Shown: piece by piece, positions 1 to 11,126 of the stretch
Layout of the letters: every line of letters begins with the position of its first letter
How positions within the stretch are numbered: position 1 is the first letter of the stretch
Made by a program: the position numbers and the translations under genes
Notes under the pieces: generated by a model
Database searches by the model: none
Told to the model about the DNA's origin: nothing
The model's input: only the letters and a program-made list of their open reading frames with translations
Assembly: GCF_964340395.1 (NCBI RefSeq)
Contig: NC_135569.1
Span: 18,121,257 to 18,185,256, forward strand
Origin: Glandiceps talaboti
Lineage: Eukaryota > Hemichordata > Enteropneusta > Spengelidae
Length of the DNA stretch: 64,000 nt
Reading direction: 5' to 3'

Positions 1-503
1 TTGAAAACTGTTGTAAAATTTGAAAACTGTTAGTGCTGAAAAATTAGTTCATGCTTTTGTTACATCGAAATTAGATGACTGTAACAGTTTGTTTTTTGGG
101 TCTACCTGCATATAAATTGAACAAACTTCAACATATTCAAAACTCTGCTGCTCGATTGGTGACAAGATGGAGGATTGGTCGTCAAGCTGATGTGAATCCA
201 GTGCTGAAGGATTTACATTGGCTGCCAATCAAACAGCGAGTTCGTTATAAAATTCTAGCGCCGAACTACTTGTCCGAACTTATCAGTATCAATCATCCAT
301 TACATAAAACAAGAAAGAGTGTTGGAATCAGGCTGAATCCTTTCTCTATTAAAGATCATGGAAAACAACCTTCTAAAACGTATGGTGACAGGGCTTTCAG
401 TGGGTATGCTCCTAAACTGTGGAATAGTTTACCGCTTGAGCTTCGACTACTAGTACTTGAGAAAATTGCTCCTTTCAAGAAAAGTCTTAAAACGTATATT
501 TAA
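1..503 (+). pseudogene. Decayed LINE: C-terminal end of a CR1/L2-type reverse transcriptase
   Basis: This is the last part of a non-LTR retrotransposon ORF2 product, which copies element RNA into DNA at the target site. From about base 23 one frame reads a typical AEKLVHAFVTSKLD-CNSL segment. The frame then changes inside the T-run at 92-97, and the next frame (75-500, stop TAA 501-503) carries LPAYKLNKLQHIQNSAARLV, LHWLPIKQRV and YGDRAFS-APKLWNSLPLELR, ending FKKSLKTYI. These motifs mark the RT C-terminus of the CR1/L2/Jockey group. About ten residues usual between YKIL and APNYLSEL appear to be missing. The catalytic RT core and endonuclease lie outside the window or are lost. With a frameshift, a deletion and truncation, it cannot be functional. 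Clade assignment within CR1/L2-like LINEs is from memory of the family. Confidence 0.88.
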
Positions 504-643
504 ACAATAATGTACGCCCTCCCAGCCCATAATGGACGAAAGCAAACTTTACACGACATAATGGGCGAGGTGACAGCCGAGCCCATTAAGGAGTGCAAAG
601 TTTGCTTGAGTCCATTATGGACTGGGAGGGCATACATTATTGT
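504..643. mobile_element. Palindromic hairpin element (MITE-like) at the LINE ORF end
   Basis: Two arms of about 60 bases face each other: the left starts ACAATAATGTACGCCCTCCC and the right ends with its near-complement (GGGAGGGCATACATTATTGT). Both contain CCATAATGGAC and GCAAACTTT, and AATGGGC/GCCCATT closes the stem around a loop of about 14 bases. It begins one base after the LINE stop codon. A foldback element or MITE is inferred; no target-site duplication was recognised. Confidence 0.72.
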
Positions 644-650
644 TATTATT

Positions 651-1046
651 TTATAGTTTTGCCAATTCCAGTGAATTTGTAGACCGAGAAACGCAAAACA
701 ACGTATAATATACACAGCGCTGAACATCGTCTGCCATGTTCGGCCCGGAAGCTGAATACTAATCATAGCGACACACGTACATACACGTACACACACATAT
801 ACACTTCAATGAACTGCTGTGAACACAAATTTGTTTCATTTTAATTTCAATCTTTTAAAGAAAATTCTTATGGTGTTTACCCCATAATTTCCCTGTCCTT
901 AAATACCCACACCTTTATTGCCTTACAGACATAAGCTTGTATTGTTATGCTCGTTCCGGGGCCGCGATGCCCAATAACGGAGTACATTATCAGTAATAAT
1001 GTACAGCGATGACGTCACAAAATTCACTGGAATTGGTAATGCTATA
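651..1046. mobile_element. Short terminal-inverted-repeat element
   Basis: About 30-base terminal inverted repeats: 651-680 (with GCCAATTCCAGTGAATTTGT) and 1017-1046 (with AATTCACTGGAATTGG), starting TTATAG and ending CTATAA. The 396-bp interior has no coding capacity and includes ACAC-rich sequence and GTACATTATCAGTAATAATG at 982-1001. It splits the LINE 3' region from its coding end. It is probably a non-autonomous DNA transposon; the superfamily is not assigned. Confidence 0.65.
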
Positions 1047-1330
1047 ATATAATTTCTGACAATGCAATTGCTGATGTTTTTAAATGTTTTTAAATTGATT
1101 GCTAATTTTTAAATCCGATTTTGTTTTTAGAGACGCTTTTAAATTATTTATTGTGTTCTTATGCTAGATTTTTGTTGTTGTTGCTCTTTTGCTAGTCTTT
1201 CTTATTTTGTAATGTTCAGACCGCTGAGACATGTTTGTGTAGTGGTCTTTAAACAATAAATTATTATTATCATTATTATTATTATTATTATTATTTTTTT
1301 TTTGTGTGTGTGTGTGCGTGTGTGTGTGTG
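1047..1330 (+). mobile_element. LINE 3' untranslated tail with ATT and GT simple repeats
   Basis: AT-rich sequence ending AAACAATAAATTATTATTAT, then (ATT)n to about 1300, a T-run, and (GT)n to about 1330. A short 3' end followed by an ATT-type microsatellite is characteristic of L2/CR1-like LINEs, so this probably belongs to the pseudogene at 1-503, separated from it by the two inserted inverted-repeat elements. Confidence 0.65.
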
Positions 1331-1670
1331 AATTCTACAACACATGTTTGCTACAAAGTCACACTTCCAGACAATACTTTCGAAAATAATGCAAAGTGGA
1401 CCCTGTTTTAGACTCTTCAGCTAGAAAAAAACCCATCCCATTTTAGACCAAAGGGCTAGAAAACATTCCCAAAAGGACAGTACATACATGTATATGTATA
1501 CTCAAATAAGAGGAGTATAGAATACCTTGGCAGTCACTGTATATTAACTTTGTGGAATGTGTGGGGCTAGAGGATTTTTTAATCCGTCTTTTTTCCCCTT
1601 TTCTATTTTTTCTTCAGTATATGGAATTTTATTTCTATTCCGAAATAAATAAATAATAATAATAATAATA
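1331..1670. other. Unique spacer with one isolated 38-bp satellite unit
   Basis: No gene is visible. Bases 1514-1548 are a near-perfect single copy of the satellite unit that fills 1671-3164 (GTATAGAATACCTTGGCAGT...), set apart by about 122 bases of unrelated sequence that ends in an AAT-repeat run (about 1646-1671). Confidence 0.7.
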
Positions 1671-3164
1671 ATTAACCACTGTATAGAATACCTTGGCAGT
1701 CACTGCATATTAACCACTGTATGTATAGAATACCTTGGCAGTCACTGTATATTAACCACTGTATAGAATACCTTGGCAGTCACTGTATATTAACCACTGT
1801 ATAGAATACCTTGGCAGTCACTGTATATTAACCACTGTATAGAATACCTTGGCAGTCACTGTATATTAACCACTGTATAGAATACCTAGGCAGTCACTGT
1901 ATATTAACCACTGTAAAGAATATCTTGGCAGTCACTGTATATTAACCACTGTATAGAATACCTTGGCAGTCACTGTATATTAACCACTGTATAGAATACC
2001 TTGGCAGTCACTGTATATTAACCACTGTATGTATAGAATACCTTGGCAGTCACTGTATATTAACCACTGTATAGAATACCTAGGCAGTCACTGTATATTA
2101 ACCACTGTATAGAATACCTTGGCAGTCACTGTATATTAACCACTGTATGTATAGAATACCTTGGCAGTCACTGTATATTAACCACTGTATAGAATACCTA
2201 GGCAGTCACTGTATATTAACCACTGTATAGAATACCTTGGCAGTCACTGTATATTAACCACTGTAAAGAATATCTTGGCAGTCACTGTATATTAACCACT
2301 GTATAGAATACCTTGGCAGTCACTGTATATTAACCACTGTATAGAATACCTTGGCAGTCACTGTATATTAACCACTGTATGTATAGAATACCTTGGCAGT
2401 CACTGTATATTAACCACTGTATAGAATACCTTGGCAGTCACTGTATATTAACCATTGTATAGAATACCTAGGCAGTCACTGTATATTAACCACTGTATAG
2501 AATACCTTGGCAGTCACTGTATATTAACCACTGTATGTATAGAATACCTTGGCAGTCACTGTATATTAACCACTGTATAGAATACCTTGGCAGTCACTGT
2601 ATATTAACCACTGTATAGAATACCTTGGCAGTCACTGTATATTAACCACTGTATGTATAGAATACCTTGGCAGTCACTGTATGTTAACCACTGTATAGAA
2701 TACCTTGGCAGTCACTGTATATTAACCACTGTATAGAATACCTTGGCAGTCACTGTATATTAACCACTGTATGTATAGAATACCTTGGCAGTCACTGTAT
2801 ATTAACCACTGTATAGAATACCTTGGCAGTCACTGTATATTAACCACTATGTATAGAATACCTTGGCAGTCACTGTATATTAACCACTGTATGTATAGAA
2901 TACCTTGGCAGTCACTGTATATTAACCATTATATAGAATACCTTGGCAGTCACTGTATATTAACCACTGTATAGAATACCTTGGCAGTCACTGTATATTA
3001 ACCACTGTATAGAATACCTTGGCAGTCACTGTATATTAACCACTGTATGTATAGAATACCTTGGCAGTCACTGTATATTAACCATTGTATAGAATACCTT
3101 GGCAGTCACTGTATATTAACCATTGTATAGAATACCTTGGCAGTCACTGTATATTAACCACTGT
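1671..3164. repeat. Satellite array, 38-bp unit with 42-bp variant (about 38 copies)
   Basis: Units share GAATACCTTGGCAGTCACTG and TATATTAACCACTGTA. About ten copies carry an extra TGTA, giving 42 bp (at 1721, 2029, 2147, 2379, 2535, 2653, 2771, 2891 and 3047, plus a related form at 2849). Other variants are CCTAGGCAG and AAAGAATATC. The short open frame at 2771-2974 is the repeat itself, not a gene. Confidence 0.97.
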
Positions 3165-4224
3165 GTAGATATTTTGACATCTCTTTGTAATGGATATCAA
3201 TTTTCTCCAAGGACACATGAGATCAAAGTACTGTGACCTCCTTTTGTAATGACCTCATAATTGCTTTGATGACAAAACAAAAGAAGTGTCTGAATACTGA
3301 TCCTATTGCATAGTGCTAATTAGGTGTGAATGGTCATTTGTGTTACTGGTGAGAAAATTTGACCTGTGACTGTACTGGAGTGCTCAGAAAACTGATTAGA
3401 TTTGACCTTACCTATTAAACTTCACAGCTGACACTATCAGATGAATTGTTTGTTGAATTATTTATCAAAGGCATTATAGCTAACTCAAATATTGACCATA
3501 GTTCAAATGCCATTAGTTGTGAAACCAGTTTTCATATAGATTACAGTTCAGTTCCCTTCTTTTCTTTTCTTTTTCTATTCTCCTCACCAACGTGGTGTTT
3601 TCCCATGACCTCACCAGGCGGAAACGAAGCTATACTACAGTTGTGTCTTATCGGGGAAATATCACGTCGGGACAACTTTCTTCTGTTTTCGACTAGTAAC
3701 CCAGTACAAGTACACATGTCCAACTAATGTCACACTATAAACACTGCAGTTCTCTCTCCTTATAAACGTTCATTCACGATACGATTCGCGCGCAAATACC
3801 TCGGTTGCTGTCCTCTGGTCGCCCTCGGCGGGCTTTCTGGAAATAATTACTAATACCTCATTCTGTGACGTCCATACACAAACAAGTTACGCCAAGCAAT
3901 AAGGATGGACTGGACGAAACAATCATTGTTTGTACTAAAAATAGCCATCCATAATGTCTGCATGCAAAGCGAAAAACCCTACATGTACTTTCAGATTTAT
4001 ATATCACTGTGACTTGACTATACACACCATTGGTTGACTATTAGAGTAAAACACGGGTCGTTGTGTCAACGTTAGTGAATCACGGGCAGCGAGCAAACAG
4101 TTACATGGCTAACATTTAATGTGTCTGCGCTCTGGCAGTCAGGCTAGAGAGAAGGGCGACTCAAACGTCGAAAATAACATTTGGTTGACATTAATCGATT
4201 TATCACAAACTACACCGGACTCAC
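3165..4224. other. Unique sequence upstream of a candidate promoter
   Basis: No homology recognised. The part from about 3760 to 4110 is richer in CpG than the rest of the window (CGATACGATTCGCGCGC near 3777, TGTGACGTCC near 3864, a CRE-like site). Small open frames at 3446-3727 (+) and 3541-3723 (-) overlap each other and have no recognisable motif. Confidence 0.5.
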
Positions 4225-4375
4225 CTCGTTGAATTTCTGTACCTTCATCTCCTTCTCTGATAATTAGCTTCCCTAGAGTTGTCCATACAATTACAGTCAA
4301 AGTACACAGAGTTTTGGCCACAAATACTGAGTTTTAAACTTGTCAACAACTTCCGCCATGTTTTCTTTCCCAGCA
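4225..4375 (-). other. Candidate first exon of a leftward gene
   Basis: On the minus strand, AACATGGCGGAAG (ATG at 4359-4357) lies in a promoter-like motif cluster, and a strong donor, CAACGAG/GTGAGTCC, ends the exon at 4225. The frame from that ATG reads MAEVVDKFKTQYLWPKLCVL and stops at about 4297, before the donor. A second frame is open from about 4337 through the donor (AKTLCTLTVIVWTTLGKLII, then an acidic tail) but has no ATG. A third option is a short ATG-AAG start ending exactly at the donor. So either the exon is largely 5' UTR, the first ATG is an upstream ORF, or the sequence holds an error. No family recognised and no downstream exon found. The exon call rests on the donor and the promoter motifs. 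Confidence 0.35.
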
Positions 4376-4378
4376 TGC
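4349..4378. promoter_or_regulatory. Promoter-like cluster: ETS, YY1 and ZNF143/THAP11-type motifs
   Basis: ACTTCCG (4349-4355) is an ETS core, CCGCCATGTT just after it matches the YY1 consensus in its usual start-codon position, and TTCCCAGCATGC (4367-4378) matches the core of the ZNF143/THAP11 (SBS) element. These three are typical of TATA-less, often bidirectional, housekeeping promoters in animals. Function here is inferred from motif identity and clustering. Confidence 0.5.
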
Positions 4379-4589
4379 TCTAGCTTATTTAAACGAGATC
4401 GAACTATAATATAACTAGTTCTTGTAAACAAATATAGTATATTGTATTCAGCAGTCAATTACAAATCTATTTTAGCTTAAATTGCATTCAATATATAATA
4501 TTAATCGGAAAATAATATTTAAAATTTAGTAATATACACCCTTAAGTTGTATGATTGATTCAGTATATTTATACGTAAGGTCACAGGGG

Positions 4590-4767
4590 TCATTGCTTTA
4601 TAGTACACAGTTCCACGTACTGCCAGCGTGAAGCTTGCTACACACGGTAAATGCTACACACACTTCCTATTTGGATCGGGAGTAACTTGTGACAGGGAGA
4701 GTTACGCTTGGTGATATATTCAGTTTTTGTGGCGTTTCTTGTGGCTATCTCACTGTAAACATGTCAG
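4590..4767 (+). other. Candidate 5' UTR and first coding exon of a rightward gene
   Basis: The sequence CTGTAAACATGTCAG/GTAAGT has an ATG (4761-4763) with A at -3, one further codon (Ser), and a near-consensus splice donor after base 4767, leaving the frame in phase 1. It lies about 400 bases from the leftward candidate start, so the two could share a divergent promoter. Start codons followed almost at once by a donor are common in animal genes. The 5' boundary is a guess, no coding continuation was found in the window, and the protein is unknown. Confidence 0.35.
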
Positions 4768-5853
4768 GTAAGTCAAAATCTTATCCAAATGTGGTTGTAA
4801 GCGTTTAAACAAATTTTGCAAAGTTTTTCAGTGAATTTAACGAACATTGCATCTTTGAGACTGGAGCGTTTAACGGTTCATGTGTAGTCTCACACCTCCG
4901 ACAACATTGTGTGTATTGTGTAGCGTGCACTCACCAGTAGCCGGAGAGTTACAGGGCAGGGTAGTGGTGTACTTTGACAGACTGAGATAATTTCCATTGT
5001 TACGTCCGCGGGATAATTCGAATTTTAACTGCTTCCAATGTTATGGTTTATTTTGCGGATTTGTTCAAAATTTTTTTTTTTTTTAAACAGACTTCTGCGA
5101 CCATATATTATGCACAGCGTAGTAATTAGCGTAGATAATGGTCACTCATCGCTCGTCTGTGAAAAAAGTAATGTCGTTGACCAAACCTACCCTTCAAAAC
5201 CAAGGAACTGTTTAAATATGCAAACAGTAATACGATTATATAAAATATTCACCATGGCCAATATCATCACCATACTAATTACGACAGATTTCCCGCACAC
5301 TTCGTTCAAAATCAAAATCAAGCCCAACTGCTGCTATGTGCTGCCCTCTGTTACGACTTGTAACATTAGACAGTGGAACACTCAAATACTGAATGCAGTG
5401 AATGAAAATATGAACAGAAAACTTCTATATAATATAAATATGTAATTAAAATATTTTTGAAATATGTAGAATTACAATTTGGCTAACGATAGTACAATCA
5501 GAGAGAGTGTACGTAAAGATAACATTCAGTTTTATTTATTTCACAATTACACTAATCTACATCAATCAACTTTGTAATTTCTTTTGTGTTTGCCTTTGTG
5601 TATGGCAGTCTCTCCCATCTATAGAATGTACCAATTTTACTATCACAGCACAATATATAGTTGATTTGTTCTTGGTATGTTTGAATTTTTTACCTAAGTT
5701 TTGTATTTTAATGATTTTTTGGTTTTTATTTTTATTTTGGAAATCCTAGTTTAGTGACCAGGATGATATTTCTATTTTCACTATTTTTTGTGCAACAAAT
5801 GTTTGTTTTAAAAAAATGAAATATACACAGACTTATGACAGTCATGTTAGATG
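4768..5853. other. Unique AT-rich sequence
   Basis: No recognisable gene. Open frames at 5038-5445 (135 codons) and 5507-5749 (80 codons) have low-complexity, F/I/L-rich composition without known motifs, and could be chance. If the exon at 4761 is real, this is intron 1. Confidence 0.45.
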
Positions 5854-6252
5854 TGTGGATTCTGAAGTCTGTATATTACTGAGTGGATTCTGAAGTCTGT
5901 ATATTACTGAGTGGATTCTGAAGTCTGCCTGTATATTACTGAGTGGATTCTGAAGTCTGTATATTACTGAGTGGATTCTGAAGTCTGTATATTACTGAGT
6001 GGATTCTGAAGTCTGTATATTACTGAGTGGATTCTGAAGTCTGTATATTACTGAATGGATTCTGAAGTCTGTATATTACTGAGTGGATTCTGAAGTCTGT
6101 ATATTACTGAGTGGATTCTGAAGTCTGTATATTACTGAGTGGATTCTGAAGTCTGTATATTACTGAGTGGATTCTGAAGTCTGTATATTATTGAGTGGAT
6201 TCTGAAGTCTGTATATTACTGAGTGGATTCTGAAGTCTGTATATTTACTGAG
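5854..6252. repeat. Satellite array, 28-bp unit (about 14 copies)
   Basis: Near-identical copies of GAGTGGATTCTGAAGTCTGT plus ATATTACT. One copy has a 4-base insertion (GTCTGCCTGT, near 5925). The first unit is TGTGTGGATTC. Confidence 0.97.
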
Positions 6253-6329
6253 AAATCGACATGAAACCAGTTATTTATTCAGAGTCAGACTTCTCTACCA
6301 TTTTCTTAGTTGAGTATAAGTTAGGACCA

Positions 6330-6579
6330 TAATGGGAGTTGTAAACAAACAATGGGAGTTGTAAACAAACAGTAAGAGTTGTAAACAAACAGTGGTAATT
6401 GTAAACAAACAATGGTAGTTGTAAACAAACAATAAGTTGTAAACAAACAATGGGAGTTGTAAACAAACAATAAGTTGTAAACAAACAATGGTAGTTGTAA
6501 ACAAACAATGGTAGTTGTACACAAACAGAGTTATAAAACAAACAATAAGTTGCAAGCAAACAATGAGAGTTGTAAACAA
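6330..6579. repeat. Satellite array, about 20-bp unit (about 13 copies)
   Basis: Units of AATGGGAGTTGTAAACAAAC with variants GGTAGT and GTAATT and shortened AATAAGTTGTAAACAAAC. Three overlapping minus-strand frames of 67-97 codons (VYNSHCLF-like) are translations of the repeat. Confidence 0.95.
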
Positions 6580-7716
6580 ATATAACAATAAACTAAATTA
6601 TAAATTGAAATACTTTCTTTTAGCTTAAAACATGCATAAGTGATTTGATCTGCATGAATTGTTTTAGTTCTTATTTCAGCTATTTTTCAACGTTAACCTT
6701 GTAGTGAAATGACTAGTAAGATATGAAGTTTGCATTATAATGTACTATCTTCAACTACATGTACTCTCATATTGAGCTGGTCAATTTTTCTGCCTATTTT
6801 CAAAAAATACAGACAAAATTTACATTATATATGAGACATAACTGCCACTATTACCAAGCCAGTCCTAGAATCAGCTTGTTACTGTTTCTGTTATTTTGCC
6901 AAAAGAACATCTAGCATTGGTATAATACTAACATTATAGAGTGTATCCTCTGTCTCAAGGTAAATTCACTGGATGTCAAATTTCCTTTCTTTGTAACAAG
7001 TTACCTTGGCTTTGAAGTGTTTTCTTTTATGGTTACAAATTGAAATGAATGCTCTCATGAGAGATGAGATTATCTCTCTTGGTACTGTCTAACTGAATCT
7101 AGCTAAGTGCTTGATACAATTACATTTTACTCAGTTTTATTGACCTGCTACATCACATAGATGGTGATCTATACTCTCACCATAGGTAGTTTTATCAGTT
7201 TCATCTCCAAGTCAATGTTTCTTCTTTTGTTCTTTGTGTTTGCCTTTTTGATGGCCAATAATATCATAAAGAGTTGTTCTGCTACATATTTCTTCTAATG
7301 TTTAGGGGGTTTTTGCTGTAAATAAACCTGATATTGATTAATGTCTTCTAAATATCTATTTCTTTCAAGACTTTGGGTATGTGACGTAATATTCATAATA
7401 TTCTAGAAATGATACTATGGTAAAATGGTATATATACATCCTAATTATATCATAAAAATTGATAGCTATCAGTACATGTGAAATTAGAATATTTTGTTTA
7501 ATGTTTAGTTTCATACTCATACAAAATATATCAAATTTTCCACAAATTTCAATAATTCACTCAGTTCAAGAAATCGTATTTTTAATTCAAAGGGATAGTA
7601 GATTTTTCACGAAAGTACAAAATAATAATTTGAATTTAGAAAAAATCTCACAAAATTAATTGAATAGTAAATATAATTGAGCATAGGGATATGTTTGCAT
7701 ACTGGTTTATTTCATT
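6580..7716. other. Unique AT-rich sequence
   Basis: No gene or repeat recognised. The 66-codon frame at 7459-7659 is low complexity. Confidence 0.5.
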
Positions 7717-8340
7717 GTAATATTTAACAATAGATGTATTAAACTATTCAAGACAGTACAAAGTATAATATTTAACAATAGATGTATTAAACTATTCAAG
7801 ACAGTACAAAGTGTAATATTTAACAATAGATGTATTAAACTATTCAAGACAGTACAAAGTATAATATTTAACAATAGATGTATTAAACTATTCAAGACAG
7901 TACAAAGTATAATATTTAACAATAGATGTATTAAACTATTCAAGACAGTACAAAGTGTAATATTTAACAATAGATGTATTAAACTATTCAAGACAGTACA
8001 AAGTGTAATATTTAACAATAGATGTATTAAACTATTCAAGACAGTACAAAGTGTAATATTTAACAATAGATGTATTAAACTATTCAAGACAGTACAAAGT
8101 GTAATATTTAACAATAGATGTATTAAACTATTCAAGACAGTACAAAGTGTAATATTTAACAATAGATGTATTAAACTATTCAAGACAGTACAAAGTGTAA
8201 TATTTAACAATAGATGTATTAAACTATTCAAGACAGTACAAAGTGTAATATTTAACAATAGATGTATTAAACTATTCAAGACAGTACAAAGTGTAATATT
8301 TAACAATAGATGGATTAAACTATTCAAGACAGTACAAAGG
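7717..8340. repeat. Satellite array, 48-bp unit (13 copies)
   Basis: Thirteen copies of a 48-bp unit with ACAATAGATGTATTAAACTA and TTCAAGACAGTACAAAGT; the main variation is AAAGTGTAAT versus AAAGTATAAT. As 48 is divisible by 3, the minus strand stays open for 218 codons (LCTVLNSLIHLLLNIT repeated). This hydrophobic periodic translation has no flanking gene structure and is not called as coding. Confidence 0.97.
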
Positions 8341-8579
8341 AGTGACCTATTTGAACGAATCAAGTTGAAATTCTTAATTACATACCCATTTTACTTTTGT
8401 TTCTGATCTCAATTTGTTTCATCCTATATCTGTAAATCCTGGGTCTTTGTTTCTGATTTGCTATATTTTATATTGGTTGCTCTCTATCTGTCAATCTTAA
8501 AGCTTTGTTTTCAATCTATCAGTTTCTGTATCTGTGAGTTTTCAAGCCTTCATTTGTACAAAGTGTTTATCTCTAAATC
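8341..8579. other. Spacer between two satellites
   Basis: Unique T-rich sequence. Near its right end TGTACAAAGTGTTTATCTCT already contains the TACAAAGT core shared with both flanking arrays. Confidence 0.6.
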
Positions 8580-10823
8580 AGTACAAAGTAATATCTAGTA
8601 CAACGTAATATCTAGTACAAAGTAATATCTAGTACAACGTAATATCTAGTACAAAGTAATATCTAGTACAAAGTAATATCTAATACAACGTAATATCTAG
8701 TACAAAGTAATATCTAGTACAAAGTAATATCTAATACAACGTAATATCTAATACAACGTAATATCTAGTACAACGTAATATCTAGTACAACGTAATGTCT
8801 AGTACAACGTAATATCTAGTACAACGTAATATCTAGTACAACGTAATATCTAGTACAAAGTAATATCTAGTACAACGTAATATCTAGTACAACGTAATAT
8901 CTAGTACAAAGTAATATCTGGTACAAAGTAATATCTAGTACAAAGTAATATCTAGTACAAAGTAATATCTAGTACAACGCACTATCTAGTACAACGTACT
9001 ATCTAGTACAAAGTAATTTCTAGTACAAAGTAATATCTAGCACAACGTAATATCTAGTGCAACGTAATATCTAGTACAACGTAATATCTAGTACAAAGTA
9101 ATATCTAGTACAAAGTAATATCTAGTACAACGTAATATCTAGTACAACGTAATATCTAGTACAAAGTAATATCTAGTACAACATAATATCTAGTACAAAG
9201 TAATATCTAGTACAAAGTAATATCTAGTACAAAAGTAATATCTAGTACAACGTAATATCTAGTACAACGTAATATCTAGTACAAAGTAATATCTAGTACA
9301 ACGTAATATCTAGTACAAAGTAATATCTAGTACAAAGTAATATCTAGTACAAAGTAATATCTAGTACAACGTAATATCTAGTACAAAGTAATATCTAGTA
9401 CAATGTAATATCTAGTACAACGTAATATCTAGTACAAAGTAATATCTAGTACAACGTAATATCTAGTACAACGTAATATCTAGTACAAAGTAATATCTAG
9501 TACAACGTAATATCTAGTACAAAGTAATATCTAGTACAAAGTAATATCTAGTACAAAGTAATATCTAGTACAACGTAATACCTAGTACAACGTAATATCT
9601 AGTACAACGTAATATCTAGTACAACGTAATATCTAGTACAAAGTAATATCTAGTACAAAGTAATATCTGGTACAAAGTAATATCTAGTACAAAGTAATAT
9701 CTAGTACAAAGTAATATCTAGTACAAAGTAATATCTAGTACAACGTACTATCTAGTACAAAGTAATATCTAGTACAAAGTAATATCTAGTACAAAGTAAT
9801 ATCTAGTACAAAGTAATATCTAGTACAACGTAATATCTAGTACAACGTAATATCTAGTACAAAGTAATATCTAGTACAAAGTAATATCTAGTACAATGTA
9901 ATATCTAGTACAACGTAATATCTAGTACAAAGTAATATCTAGTACAAAGTAATATCTAGTACAACGTAATATCTAGTACAACGTAATATCTAGTACAACA
10001 TACTATCTAGTACAAAGTAATTTCTAGTACAAAGTAATATCTAGCACAACGTAATATCTAGTACAAAGTAATATCTAGTACAAAGTAATATCTAGTACAA
10101 AGTAATATCTAGTACAATGTAATATCTAGTACAAAGTAATATCTAGTACAACGTAATATCTAGTGCAAAGTAATATCTAGTACAACGTAATATCTAGTAC
10201 AAAGTAATATCTAGTACAACGTAATATCTAGTACAACGTAATATCTAATACAAAGTAATATCTAGTACAACATAATATCTAGTACAACGTAATATCTAGT
10301 ACAAAGTAATATCTAGTACAAAGTAATATCTAGTACAAAGTAATATCTAGTACAAAGTAATATCTAGTACAAAGTAATATCTAGTACAAAGTAATATCTA
10401 GTACAACGTAATATCTAGTACAACGTAATATCTAGTACAAAGTAATATCTAGTACAAAGTAATATCTAGTACAACGTAATATCTAGTACAAAGTAATATC
10501 TAGTACAACGTAATATCTAGTACAAAGTAATATCTAGTACAAAGTAATATCTAGTACAAAGTAATATCTAGTACAAAGTAATATCTAGTACAATGTAATA
10601 TCTAGTACAAAGTAATATCTAGTACAACGTAATATCTAGTACAACGTAATATCTAGTACAAAGTAATATCTAGTACAAAGTAATATCTAGTACAACGTAA
10701 TATCTAGTACAACGTAATATCTAGTACAAAGTAATATCTAGTACAACGTAATATCTAGTACAAAGTAATATCTAGTACAACGTAATATCTAGTACAACGT
10801 AATATCTAGTACAAAGTAATATC
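8580..10823. repeat. Satellite array, 17-bp unit in two forms (about 132 copies)
   Basis: Units of TAGTACAAAGTAATATC alternate irregularly with TAGTACAACGTAATATC. Rare forms are AATGTA, AACATA, GTACTATC, AATTTC and TCTGG. One 18-bp copy (ACAAAAGTAAT) is near 9230. The mixture of the A and C forms runs through the whole array. Confidence 0.98.
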
Positions 10824-10841
10824 AAAGAAGGTGATATCTAG

Positions 10842-11126
10842 TCTCTCTATTGTGATAGTACAGTGTCTCTCTATTGTGATAGTACAAAGTGTCTCTCTAT
10901 TGTGATAGTACAAAGTGTCTCTGTATTGTGATAGTACAGTGTCTATTGTGATAGTACAAAGTGTCTCTCTATTGTGATAGTACAGTGTCTCTCTATTGTG
11001 ATAGTACAAAGCGTCTCTCTATTGTGATAGTACAAAGTGTCTCTCTATTGTGATAATACAAAGTGTCTCTCTATTGTGATAGTACAAAGTGTCTCTCTAT
11101 TGTGATAGTACAAAGTGTCTCTCTCA
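10842..11126. repeat. Satellite array, 26-bp unit (about 11 copies)
   Basis: Units of TCTCTCTATTGTGATAGTAC plus AAAGTG, with shortened copies lacking AAA (AGTACAGTGTC). The TAGTACAAAGT part is common to the 17-bp array just upstream. Confidence 0.96.

Noticed and set aside
5038-5445. 135-codon open frame as a gene
   Set aside because: Low-complexity, no recognisable motif, no promoter or splice support; plausible as chance in AT-rich DNA.
7707-8363. 218-residue hydrophobic repeat protein on the minus strand
   Set aside because: Thirteen identical 16-residue blocks from a 48-bp satellite; no flanking coding sequence.
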